Below are positions 42,329 to 43,200 of a DNA stretch of 43,200 nt, piece after piece. Both the position numbers and the translations under genes were made by a program. Origin of the DNA: Hespellia sp. (lineage in GTDB: Bacteria > Bacillota > Clostridia > Lachnospirales > Lachnospiraceae); contig JAAVXR010000045.1 of assembly GCA_022790755.1 (NCBI GenBank), forward strand, positions 1-43,200, written 5' to 3'. The notes under the pieces are model-generated. The model was given only the letters and a program-made list of their open reading frames with translations. It searched no databases and was not told the origin of the DNA. Numbering within the stretch: the stretch's first letter is position 1; each line of letters starts with the position of its first letter.

Positions 42329-42772
42329 ATGTCTTTTTTAAGTTCATTTGATATCAGTGCGTCCGGTTTGACCGCAGAGCGTCAAAGGCTGGATATCGCG
42401 TCTGAAAATATAGCAAATGCAAATGCGACCAGAACCGAGAGTGGGGGAACCTATCGGAGAAAAATGGTTGTCTTGCAGGAAGTGCCATTAAACTCTTTCC
42501 GTTCCAAATTTAACAGTCTGTTAAGCAGGACGAATCAGTTAAAGGGTGGAGTAAAGGTGACAGAGATCGTAGAAGATCAGAGAGATCTGTACCCGGTATA
42601 TAATCCGGATCACCCGGATGCGGATGAGAATGGTTATGTTATGATGCCGAATGTCGATCTGGTAAAAGAGACAGTGGATGGTATGTCTGCGACCAGAGCT
42701 TATGAGGCAAATATTACCGCATTTAACGCAATGAAACTGATGGCGCAAAAAGCAATGGATATTGGGAAATAG
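42329..42772 (+). CDS. flgC: Flagellar proximal rod protein FlgC, at an unusual locus
   Basis: FlgC forms the proximal rod with FlgB and FlgF. The 147-residue product has the N-terminal motif FLSSFDISASGLTAERQRLD then IASENIANANATRTESGGTY and the C-terminal NVDLVKETVDGMSATRAYEA then NITAFNAMKLMAQKAMDIGK, all diagnostic of FlgC. It is intact and of normal length. In most operons flgC lies between flgB and fliE; here it is 13 kb away between cheY and fliY, 12 bases after cheY. It is the only flgC in the window. Confidence 0.95.
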   Translation: MSFLSSFDISASGLTAERQRLDIASENIANANATRTESGGTYRRKMVVLQEVPLNSFRSKFNSLLSRTNQLKGGVKVTEIVEDQRDLYPVYNPDHPDADENGYVMMPNVDLVKETVDGMSATRAYEANITAFNAMKLMAQKAMDIGK

Positions 42773-42800
42773 GAAATGAAAATTTATCCGGAAAGAGAGA

Positions 42801-43200
42801 ATGGTTGATATGAGTTCTAGGTTTTTTAGCAAAATGGAAATAGACGCCATTGGTGAGATCCTCAATATAAGCCTTGGTGCATCTGCCACAGCAGTATCCA
42901 CAATGCTGAATGCGAGAGTAGACATCACCACCCCGGTTGTAAATGTTGTAAGTAAAGATGAATTTGCAATGGACAAGGTGGAGCCGGCAGTCGGCGTTGA
43001 GATTACTTATGTTGAGGGCTTAGAGGGCGAAAACGTCATGCTTTTGAAACGGCATGATGTAAAGGTAATCGTGGAAATGCTCATGGGAATGGAAATGTCC
43101 GATGAGGATTTTGAGTTGAATGAAATGAATATCAGTGCGGTCTGTGAGGTCATGAATCAGATGATGGGCGCGTCTGCGACAGCTTTATCAGAATTTCTTG
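42801..43200 (+). CDS. fliY: Flagellar switch phosphatase FliY, N-terminal part (cut by window end)
   Basis: The visible 133 residues match the CheC-like phosphatase domain of FliY, which dephosphorylates CheY at the switch; a FliN-type C-terminal domain is expected beyond the window. Both CheC motifs are present: EIDAIGEILNISLGASATAV and NISAVCEVMNQMMGASATAL, each with the conserved Glu and Asn. The start is probably ATG 42801 after GGAAAGAG; ATG 42810 is in frame. CheC itself is the alternative, but the place after fliM/cheY favours FliY. Confidence 0.88.
   Translation, partial: MVDMSSRFFSKMEIDAIGEILNISLGASATAVSTMLNARVDITTPVVNVVSKDEFAMDKVEPAVGVEITYVEGLEGENVMLLKRHDVKVIVEMLMGMEMSDEDFELNEMNISAVCEVMNQMMGASATALSEFL

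Overview
This window reads as the chromosome of a motile, low-to-mid-GC anaerobic Firmicute, most likely a flagellated Lachnospiraceae (Roseburia/Agathobacter/Lachnospira-like). The reasons are a Clostridia-type spc/alpha ribosomal operon with a KOW-domain gene before infA, rpsD inside the alpha operon, a long L17, a FliY-type flagellar switch with flbD and the TIGR02530-type gene beside flgE, a DUF6106-like membrane protein, and strong AGGAGG ribosome binding sites. The genus is an inference.

Region 1 (1-7.9 kb, + strand) is the end of the spc operon and the whole alpha operon: rpsE (cut by the window edge), rpmD, rplO, secY, adk, a KOW gene, infA, rpmJ, rpsM, rpsK, rpsD, rpoA, rplQ. A sigma-A promoter lies between infA and rpmJ. 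The spacers carry unusual small hairpin arrays: four units between rpsE and rpmD, a 70-bp tandem duplication plus a hairpin pair before rpsM, a related element after rpsM, and a shared-loop pair before rplQ. The map gene is not between adk and the KOW gene.

Region 2 (7.9-17.5 kb) holds a secreted SleB-type wall hydrolase (-), a Cof-type HAD phosphatase, uppP, and an amino-acid ABC importer (binding lipoprotein, permease, ATPase). The binding protein appears circularly permuted: the segment that normally ends the family sits directly after the lipoprotein linker. The ATPase gene overlaps an SfsA-MutY fusion gene, followed by proC and trxB.

Region 3 (17.5-22.9 kb, - strand) is a tight cluster: an EamA-type exporter, an unrecognised possible papain-fold protein, a cyclophilin, then ecfA1-ecfA2-ecfT-truA. 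The ecf-truA block usually follows rplQ directly in Firmicutes; here it is about 10 kb away and inverted.

Region 4 (23.0-27.7 kb) has an orphan MsmX/UgpC-type sugar-importer ATPase, a PucR/CdaR-type regulator, a small membrane protein, and a chemoreceptor on the opposite strand.

Region 5 (28.0-43.2 kb, + strand) is a large flagellar/chemotaxis operon: a lytic transglycosylase without a signal peptide, flgB, fliE, fliF, fliG, fliH, fliI, fliJ, fliK, flgD, a TIGR02530-type gene, flgE, flbD, motA, motB, fliM, cheY, flgC and the start of fliY. flgC is absent from its usual place between flgB and fliE and lies between cheY and fliY. fliL is absent between motB and fliM. Together these genes build the rod, MS ring, switch, export ATPase, hook and stator, and link the motor to CheY signalling.

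I see no rRNA, tRNA, CRISPR array, transposase or prophage. The observations most worth following up are the permuted binding protein, the SfsA-MutY fusion and the hairpin arrays inside essential operons.
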